From the NCBI RefSeq assembly GCF_000513095.1, contig NZ_BAUT01000032.1, positions 1 to 41,407 on the forward strand: a DNA stretch of 41,407 nucleotides. The letters are read 5' to 3'. This DNA comes from Halalkalibacter wakoensis JCM 9140 (GTDB taxonomy: Bacteria > Bacillota > Bacilli > Bacillales > Bacillaceae_D). Positions 33,302 to 40,413 of the stretch are shown piece by piece; position 1 is the stretch's first letter, and each line of letters opens with the position of its first letter. Under the pieces are notes generated by a model that saw only the letters and a program-made list of their open reading frames with translations, was not told the origin of the DNA and searched no databases. The position numbers were made by a program, and so were the translations under genes.

Positions 33302-34096
33302 ATGAAGACGTTAGAAAAGGTGAGAACGATCGTCCGTTATAAGTGTGGAGATAACGTGTCTTATGGAATCGTTGACGGAGATGAAATCATACAATTGTCG
33401 AATGATTTTGCGGAAGTTGCTAACAATGAGTTCACCTATGAGGGTGAAAGGGTTAAATATAGTGAAGTTGAGATTTTAGCACCAGTAGCTCCATCAAAAA
33501 TCGTTAATTTTGGTTGGACATATGCTGCACACGCAAAAGAGACTGGAGGAGAGGCGAATCGAGCTGAACCTTTTCTGTTTTTAAAACCCACTTCCTCCAT
33601 TATTTCCGATCAAGAGGAAATCGTCCTTCCGCCGACTACTCTAACGAAACAGGTAGAGTTGGAAGGGGAAGTAGCACTTGTTATTGGGAAACGTGGGAAA
33701 AATATAAAAGAAGAAGATGCTTTAGATTATGTTTTTGGATGTACGATTTTCAATGATGTGACCGCAAGAGATCTTACTAAATTAGATCCACAGTTTACGA
33801 GAGGAAAAGGCTTCGATACGTTTGGTCCATTGGGCCCTTGTATTGTGACAGGTCTTGATCCAATGAACTTGAAGATTGTAACGACTTTAAACGGGAACGT
33901 TGTGCAAGAAGGAAATACGAATGAAATGTCATTATCCATTCCTTTTCTCATTAGTTGGGTGTCACAGATTATGACCCTTGAACCAGGCGATGTTCTAGCT
34001 ACTGGTTCACCATCAGGCAGTTGTCCAATGAAGTCGGGTGATGTTGTAGAAGTGGATGTGGAGCATATTGGGAAGCTTTGCAACTATGTGAAGTGA
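33302..34096 (+). CDS. Fumarylacetoacetate hydrolase (FAH) family enzyme, possible oxaloacetate decarboxylase/tautomerase
   Basis: 264 residues, the compact FAH fold. The metal site is visible as Glu-x-Glu in VELEGEVALVIG and Asp in NDVTARD, with the conserved GKGFDTFGPLGPCIVT and DVLATGSPSG segments. Family activities include hydrolysis of acylpyruvates, isomerisation in homoprotocatechuate degradation, and oxaloacetate decarboxylation or tautomerisation (FAHD1 in animals, YisK in B. subtilis). Lying 150 bp after a malate-type symporter with no aromatic-degradation genes near, the oxaloacetate activity is the more attractive guess, as it would turn malate-derived oxaloacetate into pyruvate. 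AAAAGGGG sits 10 nt before ATG 33302; GTG 33296 is an alternative. A large terminator follows. Confidence 0.85.
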   Translation: MKTLEKVRTIVRYKCGDNVSYGIVDGDEIIQLSNDFAEVANNEFTYEGERVKYSEVEILAPVAPSKIVNFGWTYAAHAKETGGEANRAEPFLFLKPTSSIISDQEEIVLPPTTLTKQVELEGEVALVIGKRGKNIKEEDALDYVFGCTIFNDVTARDLTKLDPQFTRGKGFDTFGPLGPCIVTGLDPMNLKIVTTLNGNVVQEGNTNEMSLSIPFLISWVSQIMTLEPGDVLATGSPSGSCPMKSGDVVEVDVEHIGKLCNYVK

Positions 34097-34103
34097 GTTT
34101 AGA

Positions 34104-34170
34104 TGCCTATCACCACAACGTTTTGTCGAAGTGATTTTGACAAAACGTGTGTGGTGATAGGTACTTTTTT
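34104..34170 (+). terminator. Long-stem terminator after the FAH gene
   Basis: GCCTATCACCAC...GTTTTGTC pairs with GACAAAAC...GTGGTGATAGG over more than 20 bp, followed by TTTTTT. The long stem suggests it is also an intergenic repeat. 34171-34401 contains no other feature I can support. Confidence 0.85.
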
Positions 34171-34401
34171 ATAAGTAGAAAACGGCTAACGGTTGTCCCC
34201 TTAAAATTGAAAAGTGTTCCTTGCAGAGTTCGAAGTTTTGTTGAACTGTAAGGTGTGAGCATGAATGGAACTATTATTTAAATTCTCTTTCATTTGATAA
34301 AAAGTCCTTTTGCGTGGTATAAGAATAAAAGGAAAAGAAATAAGCAACAAGTTTGCTTTTTAAATTTGGGAATTTTGATGTCCCATTGTGAGAGGGTTTT
34401 G

Positions 34402-35369
34402 ATGATGACAAATAATTTTTGGCTAGATTTACCACGGCCGTTTTTTATATTAGCACCAATGGAAGAAGTGACGGATGTTGTTTTCCGACATGTCGTAAGC
34501 GCGGCAGCTAGACCTGACGTGTTTTTTACAGAGTTCGCAAACACGGTCAGTTATTGTCATCCGGAGGGCAACCACAGTGTGCGTGGGCGTTTGACTTTTA
34601 CAGAAGATGAACAACCGATTGTGGCACATATATGGGGGATGAACCCGAGCACTTTCGGCAAATGAGCATTGGCATGGCGAAAGAAGGGTTTCGCGGTGTG
34701 GATATTAATATGGGCTGTCCTGCTCCCAATGTCGTATCAAACGGGAAAGGATGCGGTTTGATTCGACGCCCAGACGTTGCAGCTGAGTTGATTCAAGCTG
34801 CGAAAGCAGGAGGTTTGCCTGTAAGTGTGAAGACACGGCTTGGCTACTCAAAGGTTGATGAATGGCGCGACTGGCTAACACACATATTGAAACAAGATAT
34901 CGCTAATCTCTCTATTCACTTACGAACAAAAAAGGAAATGAGTAAAGTAGCGGCCCATTGGGAATTGATTCCTGAGATTAAAAAACTTCGTGATGAAGTG
35001 GCACCACATACGCTTTTGACGATTAATGGCGATATTCTTGACCGTGAAATGGGCTTGGAGCTCGTAGAAAAGTACGGGGTCGATGGGGTGATGATCGGGC
35101 GTGGAATTTTTAAAAATCCATTCGCCTTTGAAAAGGAACCAAAAGAGCATAGCAGCAAGGAATTGCTCGATCTCTTAAGATTGCATCTGGACCTTTATGA
35201 TCACTATTCTAAAGAATACATCACACGTCCATTCAAGTCGCTTCATCGTTTCTTTAAAATCTATGTTAGTGGATTTCGAGGAGCGAGCGAATTAAGAAAT
35301 CAATTAATGAACACATCATCAACCGATGAAGTCCGGGCATTGCTTGATGAATTTGAATCTCAACAATAA
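34402..35369 (+). pseudogene. tRNA-dihydrouridine synthase (YfjN-like), split by one frameshift
   Basis: The joined product has about 322 residues, normal for a Dus enzyme and close to B. subtilis YfjN. FMN TIM-barrel motifs run in order: [39 protein letters not shown], catalytic Cys in [16 protein letters not shown], the IHLRTKKEM segment that replaces 'H-x-R-t', INGDI, and [13 protein letters not shown]. The enzyme reduces uridine in the tRNA D-loop with NADPH. The break is in a G-run (34634-34638); one extra G restores [20 protein letters not shown]. The start at 34402 follows GAGAGGG. The stop is 6 bp before a family A hairpin. Confidence 0.87.
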
Positions 35370-35374
35370 GAAAA

Positions 35375-35411
35375 GTGGGTCGGGGGGACAGGTACCTTGA
35401 CCCATTTTTTT
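35375..35411 (+). repeat. Family A terminator-like palindrome, copy 16
   Basis: GTGGGTCG/TTGACCCA arms with a GGGGACAGGTACC centre and seven T. Starts 6 bp after the Dus stop. Confidence 0.85.
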
Positions 35412-35435
35412 GCGAGGGGGTATCATCATCTTTAA

Positions 35436-35616
35436 GCGGACTCACGTTCCGTTATCTGTGACAAAAACAGTGATTTTGTGGTGTTGGCGGACTGAGGTTC
35501 CGCTATTTCGTGTTTAACGGCTATCAGGATGAGGATTTTCGGCAAATAGCCGATCCAGTGTCCGCGAACCCTTTAAATATGCTAGTTTTGGAGGAAATAG
35601 CGGAACTGGTGTCCGT
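35436..35616 (+). repeat. Family B element, copy 4 (181 bp)
   Basis: Four-unit structure. The inner stem reads TTGGCGGACTGAGG against CCAGTGTCCGCGAA and carries a mismatch that copies 1 and 6 lack. The right end has decayed to GTCCGT. Confidence 0.85.
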
Positions 35617-35644
35617 TTGGGGTTATAAAAAAGAGAATAAGGAA

Positions 35645-35674
35645 AAGAGCTGTCAGAATCGGCAGCTCTTTTTC
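35645..35674 (+). terminator. Terminator
   Basis: AAGAGCTGTC pairs with GGCAGCTCTT around a short loop, then TTTCCTT. Confidence 0.8.
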
Positions 35675-35779
35675 CTTATTCGTTTTTCTATGCAAATTCC
35701 TAGGTTTGGGCGGATAGGCAAGCTACCAAAATACACTTTAGGCAATAAGTTACTTGTATAAGCCGAAGGGGGTGAGTGA

Positions 35780-36256
35780 ATGGGTAGGCGAATCAAACAT
35801 ACGGAGCGTGACGTGGATTCTTTAGCAAGGCTCATGCTGGCAGAGGCGATCGGTGAAGGTGCTGAAGGGATGGATCTGGTAGGAACGGTTGTGGCCAATC
35901 GGGTCGAGGCGGACTGTGAGCCGGACTTTAGAAATTTGCGCACGATCAATCATGCTATTTATCAAACGATACCAGGAACGGGCATTCCTCACTTCGAGCC
36001 AGTTCTAAATGGAGCGTTGTATACACAGCGTCCCAACGAAGAAGATCTTCAAAGAGCCAGAGATTTATTGCATGGTCATAGGAATCCTCGAGCAAGACAG
36101 AATTTGTGGTTTTTTAATCCGAGTCCAGGGCAAGCTTACCGAGATCCTTGTACCCCTACGATGCCAAGATCCCCTATGACCCAGTTCGATTTTGCACACA
36201 AAAATCATTGTTTCTATGTCGCTATACCGGGCTATTGCCCTGAATTTTATAGATAA
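35780..36256 (+). CDS. cwlJ: Spore cortex-lytic/cell wall hydrolase, CwlJ-like
   Basis: 158 residues, one SleB/CwlJ catalytic domain: DSLARLMLAEAIGEGAEGMD (catalytic Glu region), VGTVVANRVEADCEPDFRNL, HAIYQTIPGTGIPHFEPVLN, and the end NHCFYVAIPGYCPEFY. No signal peptide, as expected for CwlJ, which is made in the mother cell and placed in the coat. During germination CwlJ degrades cortex peptidoglycan and can be triggered by Ca-dipicolinate. It is followed 22 bp later by gerQ, whose product is needed to place CwlJ, and this pair secures the assignment. AAGGGGGTGAG precedes the ATG. It is slightly longer than B. subtilis CwlJ (142). Confidence 0.88.
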   Translation: MGRRIKHTERDVDSLARLMLAEAIGEGAEGMDLVGTVVANRVEADCEPDFRNLRTINHAIYQTIPGTGIPHFEPVLNGALYTQRPNEEDLQRARDLLHGHRNPRARQNLWFFNPSPGQAYRDPCTPTMPRSPMTQFDFAHKNHCFYVAIPGYCPEFYR

Positions 36257-36278
36257 AAAAAAAGGAGATGATTTTCTC

Positions 36279-36727
36279 ATGACTTGTGGAAACTCTAGTT
36301 ATTATCCTGGATTTAATCCAAATCCCATGATGAGGTTCAATGCCACACAACAACCAAACGGCTTTATGGCAGGGATGCTTCTGGACCGGCATATTCTACG
36401 CCAGTTATGCCACTGGGGACGGGACAGCAACTGCCGACAGGTGTGATAGAAGAATCGTTTATTGAAAATATCCTGCGCTTCAATAAAGGAAAAATTGGTA
36501 CATTCTACTTTACTTACCAAGGTAACAGCAGATGGAATTCAATGGTCTATCAAGGTCGCGTTGAAACGGCTGGCCGTGACCATATCATCATTAGCGATCC
36601 AGCTAGCGGCAAACGCTACTTGCTCATGATGGCAAATCTCGACTGGGTCGAATTTGGAGAACAAATTAACTACCCTCATACAGAAATTAGCCCGGCTATG
36701 CAGGCATCATTAGAAACATCCAGCTGA
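36279..36727 (+). pseudogene. gerQ: Spore coat protein GerQ, split by one frameshift
   Basis: With one base added near 36375-36377 the gene reads about 149 residues. The N-terminal half is low-complexity (Tyr, Pro, Asn, Met, then SGPAYSTPVMPLGTGQQLPT) and the C-terminal half is the conserved GerQ core: ESFIENILRFNKGKIGTFYF, VYQGRVETAGRDHIIISDPA, SGKRYLLMMANLDWVEF. B. subtilis GerQ (181 residues) is a coat protein crosslinked by transglutaminase and is required for CwlJ to localise and act. Uncorrected, the frame stops at 36446 before the core. AAAAGGAG lies 10 nt before the ATG. It is in an operon with cwlJ. The repeat at 36737 provides the terminator. Confidence 0.87.
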
Positions 36728-36736
36728 TGCAGCAGA

Positions 36737-36767
36737 GTGGGTCATGGGGACAGGTACCTTGACCCAC
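36737..36767 (+). repeat. Family A terminator-like palindrome, copy 17
   Basis: GTGGGTCA/TTGACCCAC arms, GGGGACAGGTACC centre, then TTCTTTTT. Starts 10 bp after the gerQ stop. Confidence 0.85.
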
Positions 36768-36787
36768 TTCTTTTTAGGGTCAAACAA

Positions 36788-36968
36788 ATGGACTCACGTT
36801 CCGTTATCTGTGACAAAAACAGTGACTTTTCGGTGTTGGTGGACTGAGGTTCCGCTATTTTATGTTTGTAGGGTGCCAGAGTGGCTATATTCAGCAACTA
36901 GCGGATTCTGTGTCCTCTGAACCTCTTGAAATGCTCTTTTGTGAGAAAATAGCGGAACTGGTGTCCGT
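36788..36968 (+). repeat. Family B element, copy 5 (181 bp)
   Basis: Four-unit structure with more decay at the ends (ATGGAC and GTCCGT). Exactly the same length as copies 1, 2, 4 and 6. Confidence 0.8.
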
Positions 36969-37013
36969 CGAAGAAAGCAAGGGGGATGATTACCCTTCTT
37001 TCTAATAGTAGCA

Positions 37014-37058
37014 AAGCCTAATTCCCGTTTTGAGATAAGGAGGAATTAGGCTTTTTCA
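37014..37058 (+). terminator. Terminator
   Basis: AAGCCTAATTCC pairs with GGAATTAGGCTT around 16 nt, then TTT. Confidence 0.8.
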
Positions 37059-37171
37059 TTTCGGTTAGAAAGAAACAAGGCATTTCATTTTTTATAAAAA
37101 AGAGGTTCTTCAGGCGTTTGCCGTCTAAAGTATAGGCTAATATGCTAATAGATTTAAAGTCTGTTCAATTA

Positions 37172-37200
37172 TTGACAATTAAAGGAAACAACTTTATATT
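37172..37200 (+). promoter_or_regulatory. bioB sigma-A promoter
   Basis: TTGACA (37172-37177), a 17-bp spacer and TATATT (37195-37200), a near-consensus promoter. Confidence 0.75.
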
Positions 37201-37203
37201 TAT

Positions 37204-37235
37204 ATTGTTAACTTTTGTTATTATTAGGTTTACAT
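37204..37235 (+). promoter_or_regulatory. BirA operator (biotin repressor box)
   Basis: ATTGTTAACT and AGGTTTACAT form the imperfect dyad of the Firmicute BirA box (WTGTWAAC ... GTTWACAW) with a 15-bp centre. It starts 4 bp after the -10, over the transcription start, so holo-BirA bound with biotinyl-AMP would block bioB. Confidence 0.8.
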
Positions 37236-37301
37236 ATCGAGTATTTTCAGTAGGTGAACTCAGCCGATAGGGTTCAAAATTATAAACATGGAGGGGACGA
37301 G

Positions 37302-38306
37302 ATGAATCAATGGTCTGAACTTGCAACAAAGGTGTTGGATGGTGCTAGTATTACAAATGATGAGGCGCTTTCTATTTTGGAATGTCCTGATGAGGATGTT
37401 CTTTTGCTGATGCATGCGTCATTTCAAATTAGAAAGAGGTACTTTGGAAAAAAAGTAAAACTAAATATGATCATGAATGCAAAATCTGGTCTCTGTCCTG
37501 AGAATTGTGGCTACTGTTCTCAATCCTCTATTTCCAATGCACCCGTTGAGACATACAAAATGATAGATAAAGAGAATTTAGTAAAAGGAGCAAAACGTGC
37601 CTACGATTTGAACATTGGTACATATTGTATTGTGGCAAGTGGTCGTGGTCCTTCTAATAAAGAAATCGATCGAGTAGTAGACGCAGTTAAAGAAATTAAA
37701 GAAACATATGGGATAAAAATCTGTGCATGCCTTGGCTTGTTAAAGCCGGAACAGGCGTTACGACTGAAAGAAGCTGGAGTTGATCGGTACAACCATAACA
37801 TTAATACTTCAGAAAGAAATCATTCGACCATAACAACGTCACATACATATGATGATCGCGTAAATACAGTGGAGACAGCGAAAAATGCGGGAATGTCTCC
37901 TTGCTCAGGTGTTATCGTTGGAATGAAAGAATCAAAGCAGGACGTCATCGATATGGCAAATAGTTTAAAAGTGCTAGATGCGGATTCAATCCCTGTTAAC
38001 TTTTTACATGCCATTGATGGTACTCCATTAGAAGGAGTAAATGAATTAAATCCACTGTATTGCTTAAAGGTATTAGCTCTTTTCCGCTTTGTTAACCCAA
38101 CAAAGGAAATTCGCATCTCCGGTGGGAGAGAGGTCAATCTACGTTCATTGCAACCTATTGGTTTATACGCAGCAAATTCTATTTTTGTTGGGGACTATTT
38201 AACAACTGCAGGTCAAGAGAACACCGAGGATGAGAAAATGCTGATCGACTTAGGCTTTGAGGTTGAGAGTGTAGAAGAAATGAAAGCGAGCATAGGTGGG
38301 TCATAG
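37302..38306 (+). CDS. bioB: Biotin synthase
   Basis: 334 residues, the usual BioB length. The radical-SAM cluster motif CPENCGYC uses Cys65, Cys69 and Cys72, and conserved later segments include SGRGPSNKEID, CACLGLL, DRYNHNINTSE, and ISGGREVNLRSLQPIGLYAANSIFVGDYLTT, whose Arg is a ligand of the second [2Fe-2S] cluster. The enzyme inserts sulfur into dethiobiotin, the last step of biotin synthesis. GGAGGGG lies 5 nt before ATG 37302. It stands alone under a BirA box; other bio genes are not in the window. The last codons (GlyGlySer) and the TAG stop lie within a family A repeat that begins at 38296. Confidence 0.96.
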   Translation: MNQWSELATKVLDGASITNDEALSILECPDEDVLLLMHASFQIRKRYFGKKVKLNMIMNAKSGLCPENCGYCSQSSISNAPVETYKMIDKENLVKGAKRAYDLNIGTYCIVASGRGPSNKEIDRVVDAVKEIKETYGIKICACLGLLKPEQALRLKEAGVDRYNHNINTSERNHSTITTSHTYDDRVNTVETAKNAGMSPCSGVIVGMKESKQDVIDMANSLKVLDADSIPVNFLHAIDGTPLEGVNELNPLYCLKVLALFRFVNPTKEIRISGGREVNLRSLQPIGLYAANSIFVGDYLTTAGQENTEDEKMLIDLGFEVESVEEMKASIGGS

Positions 38307-38519
38307 GGACAGGTTGAGACCACTGAAAAAGGTACAAACCAACCTTTTTCAATGCCTCGATTAAGTAGCAATGGCTTCGCACACTGCGCGCCTGCTATGA
38401 GAAACCTACTCATAGCAGGCTTTACAAAAAGAGGGCAGTGGCTCCGCACATTGCTTGGAGGGCACTGAAAAAGGAAAATCCAACTTTTTCAGTGCCCTCG
38501 GACAGGTTCCTTGACCCAC
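38296..38519 (+). repeat. Family A palindrome, copy 18, split by element C and overlapping bioB
   Basis: Left part GTGGGTCATAGGGACAGGTT (38296-38315), right part GGACAGGTTCCTTGACCCAC (38500-38519). GGACAGGTT is duplicated around the insert. The left arm encodes the end of BioB, and an A for G change makes the in-frame TAG. Confidence 0.85.
38316..38499 (+). mobile_element. Element C, copy 3 (184 bp)
   Basis: Begins GAGACCACTGAAAAAGGT and ends CTTTTTCAGTGCCCTC. Its middle hairpin is GCCTGCTATGAG/CTCATAGCAGGC, perfectly paired and different from copy 2 at two pairs. Flanking direct repeat GGACAGGTT, with T where copies 1 and 2 have A. Confidence 0.8.
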
Positions 38520-38547
38520 TAATTACCGGGAGCAACCGGCATTTTTA

Positions 38548-38728
38548 GTGGACTCATATTCCGTTATCTGTGACAAAAACAGCGATTTTCCGTTGTTGGA
38601 GGACTGAGGTTCCGCTATTTCGTGTTTGAAGGGTGTCAGAGAGGTGATTTTTAGTAATTAGCGGATTCTGTGTCCTCCAAACCTCTCAAATTACTAGATT
38701 TTGAGAAAATAGCGGAACTGGTGTCCCT
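38548..38728 (+). repeat. Family B element, copy 6 (181 bp)
   Basis: Four-unit structure. Inner stem TTGGAGGAC pairs with GTCCTCCAA, compensated relative to TTCGCGGAC/GTCCGCGAA of copy 1. Confidence 0.85.
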
Positions 38729-38745
38729 TTGGTACCTGGCCCCTC

Positions 38746-38785
38746 AGACAAGGTCTTCTTTGTGCCTTCTGGGGGAACCTTGTCT
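38746..38785. repeat. Hairpin AGACAAGGT / ACCTTGTCT
   Basis: Perfect 9-bp arms around 22 nt, without a T-run. The rest of the gap to 39062 shows no gene. Confidence 0.5.
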
Positions 38786-39062
38786 ATACTATATTAACTA
38801 GATTCAACCACATGCATCCGATAGGGGTGTTCTTTTTTTGTAGCTTTACTGAAAATCTCAACGATAGCGCACAAGGCGCATTAGTCGTACGCGTATAGTT
38901 AATCAGTAAGTGTTATTTTTGCTTCACCTATAGTATGATCAACTGTAATGAACTGAATTGATCTTCTTTTTTGTGATTCAAACAAGCTCGGTATTATTTT
39001 TCTGAATGTTTAGATAGAATCCGTGCAAGAGATTCCAGCTTAATGTATGAAGGGGGGATTTT

Positions 39063-40259
39063 ATGAAACGGGGATCTTGGAGAGCGTTACTATGGATTGG
39101 GTTAGCGGTACTATTCTCATTAAGCTTGTGGTTCAGTGCATCGGTTATTGCCTTTGAATTCATTCAAATGTGGAATCTTAGCTCCCATTTAGAAGTCTGG
39201 TTGTCTACAGCGGTTCCAATGGGGTTTGTCTTGGGAGCATTGGTGAGTTCGTATTTTGGTTTAGCTGATCGTTATAATCCCCGAAAAATTTTTGCTATAT
39301 CAGCGCTACTGGGGGCAATACTGAATGCTTTGCTATTACTTGCTGGTCATTTTTCCATCGGTCTATTACTTAGAATTTTAAATGGAGTCACTCTAGCTGG
39401 GGTTTATCCAATAGCCGTTAAAATGTTATCACAATGGTTTCCGAAAAGAAGGGGGCTTGCTATTGGTATCTTAATTGCAGCGTTAACTCTAGGATCATCT
39501 TTGCCTCATGTTGTTATGATGTTCTTCTCTTCATTAAATTGGAAGGTCGTTATCATCATTACGTCCGTATTAGCAGGATTAGCAGCAGCCATTGTATATT
39601 GGGTTTTAGAAGATGCCCCAGGAACTTCAAACAAATCTTCTTTTTCATTTAAATTAATCAAAAAGGTTGTAAAAAATAAACCGGTGATGTTAGCCAACTA
39701 CGGCTATTTCGGACACATGTGGGAACTGTATGCGATGTGGACGTGGCTTCCTGCGTTTTTGGCTGCTAGTTTTATAAGTTATTCACCTGAAACTTCCTAT
39801 TGGTTTATTGCCTTAGCATCCTTTCTTTCAATAGGAATTGCTGGTGGCATTGGATGTGTATTGGGTGGTGTCATCTCAGATAAAGTCGGAAGGTCGAACT
39901 TAACGATTTACTCCATGGTCATCAGTGCTACCTGTGCGGTGTTAATCGGGCTAACATATGGCCATTTTATTTGGTTGACACTCATTCTTTCTTTTATTTG
40001 GGGGATGTCTGTTATATCAGACTCTGCCCAGTTTTCCGCAGCTGTTTCGGAGGTAGCAGAAGTGGAATATGTAGGGACAGCCCTCACTTTTCAAATGTGT
40101 ATTGGCTTTTTAATCACGATTTTTTCTATCAATCTCATTCCCTTGATTCAGAGATATGTTGGTTGGGAATGGGTTTTTGCCTTATTGGCCATTGGACCGA
40201 TTCTTGGAATTTTGTCTATGGTGAAGTACAAACAATACGAGTTTAAGCATGTAAAATAA
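39063..40259 (+). CDS. Major facilitator superfamily transporter
   Basis: 398 residues, 12 predicted helices with a central cytoplasmic loop near 185-205 (SFKLIKKVVKNKP). The A-motif region between helices 2 and 3 reads YFGLADRYNPRKIFAISALL, and its second-half counterpart is GGVISDKVGRSNLTIYS. Loop 4-5 carries SQWFPKRRGLAIGILIAALTLGSSLPHV, typical of the nitrate/oxalate/cyanate-type MFS branch. A substrate cannot be assigned; the first helix (LFSLSLWFSASVIA) resembles CynX/NimT-type proteins. GAAGGGGGG precedes the ATG. The stop is 3 bp from a family A hairpin. Confidence 0.87.
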   Translation: MKRGSWRALLWIGLAVLFSLSLWFSASVIAFEFIQMWNLSSHLEVWLSTAVPMGFVLGALVSSYFGLADRYNPRKIFAISALLGAILNALLLLAGHFSIGLLLRILNGVTLAGVYPIAVKMLSQWFPKRRGLAIGILIAALTLGSSLPHVVMMFFSSLNWKVVIIITSVLAGLAAAIVYWVLEDAPGTSNKSSFSFKLIKKVVKNKPVMLANYGYFGHMWELYAMWTWLPAFLAASFISYSPETSYWFIALASFLSIGIAGGIGCVLGGVISDKVGRSNLTIYSMVISATCAVLIGLTYGHFIWLTLILSFIWGMSVISDSAQFSAAVSEVAEVEYVGTALTFQMCIGFLITIFSINLIPLIQRYVGWEWVFALLAIGPILGILSMVKYKQYEFKHVK

Positions 40260-40261
40260 AG

Positions 40262-40312
40262 GTGGGTCACGGGGACATGGGTCACGGGGACAGGTACCTT
40301 GACCCACTTTTA
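40262..40312 (+). repeat. Family A palindrome, copy 19, with duplicated left half
   Basis: TGGGTCACGGGGACA is present twice before GGTACCTTGACCCAC and a T-run, the same partial duplication as copies 12 and 13. Starts 3 bp after the MFS stop. Confidence 0.85.
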
Positions 40313-40330
40313 ATGGATTATCGGGTTTTG

Positions 40331-40375
40331 TCGTTGACAAAGCCAGTGAATTTCCTGTTTTTGCGGACTGTGCTA
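40331..40375 (+). repeat. Family B element, 5' fragment
   Basis: TTGACAAAGCCAGTGAATTT and TGCGGACTGTG match the second quarter of B copies (TGTGACAAAAACAGTGATTTT, then GCGGACTGAG). The rest is missing. Confidence 0.5.
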
Positions 40376-40413
40376 TGGTTACATACAGCTTGATAAACAA
40401 AGTTGCCTCATTT

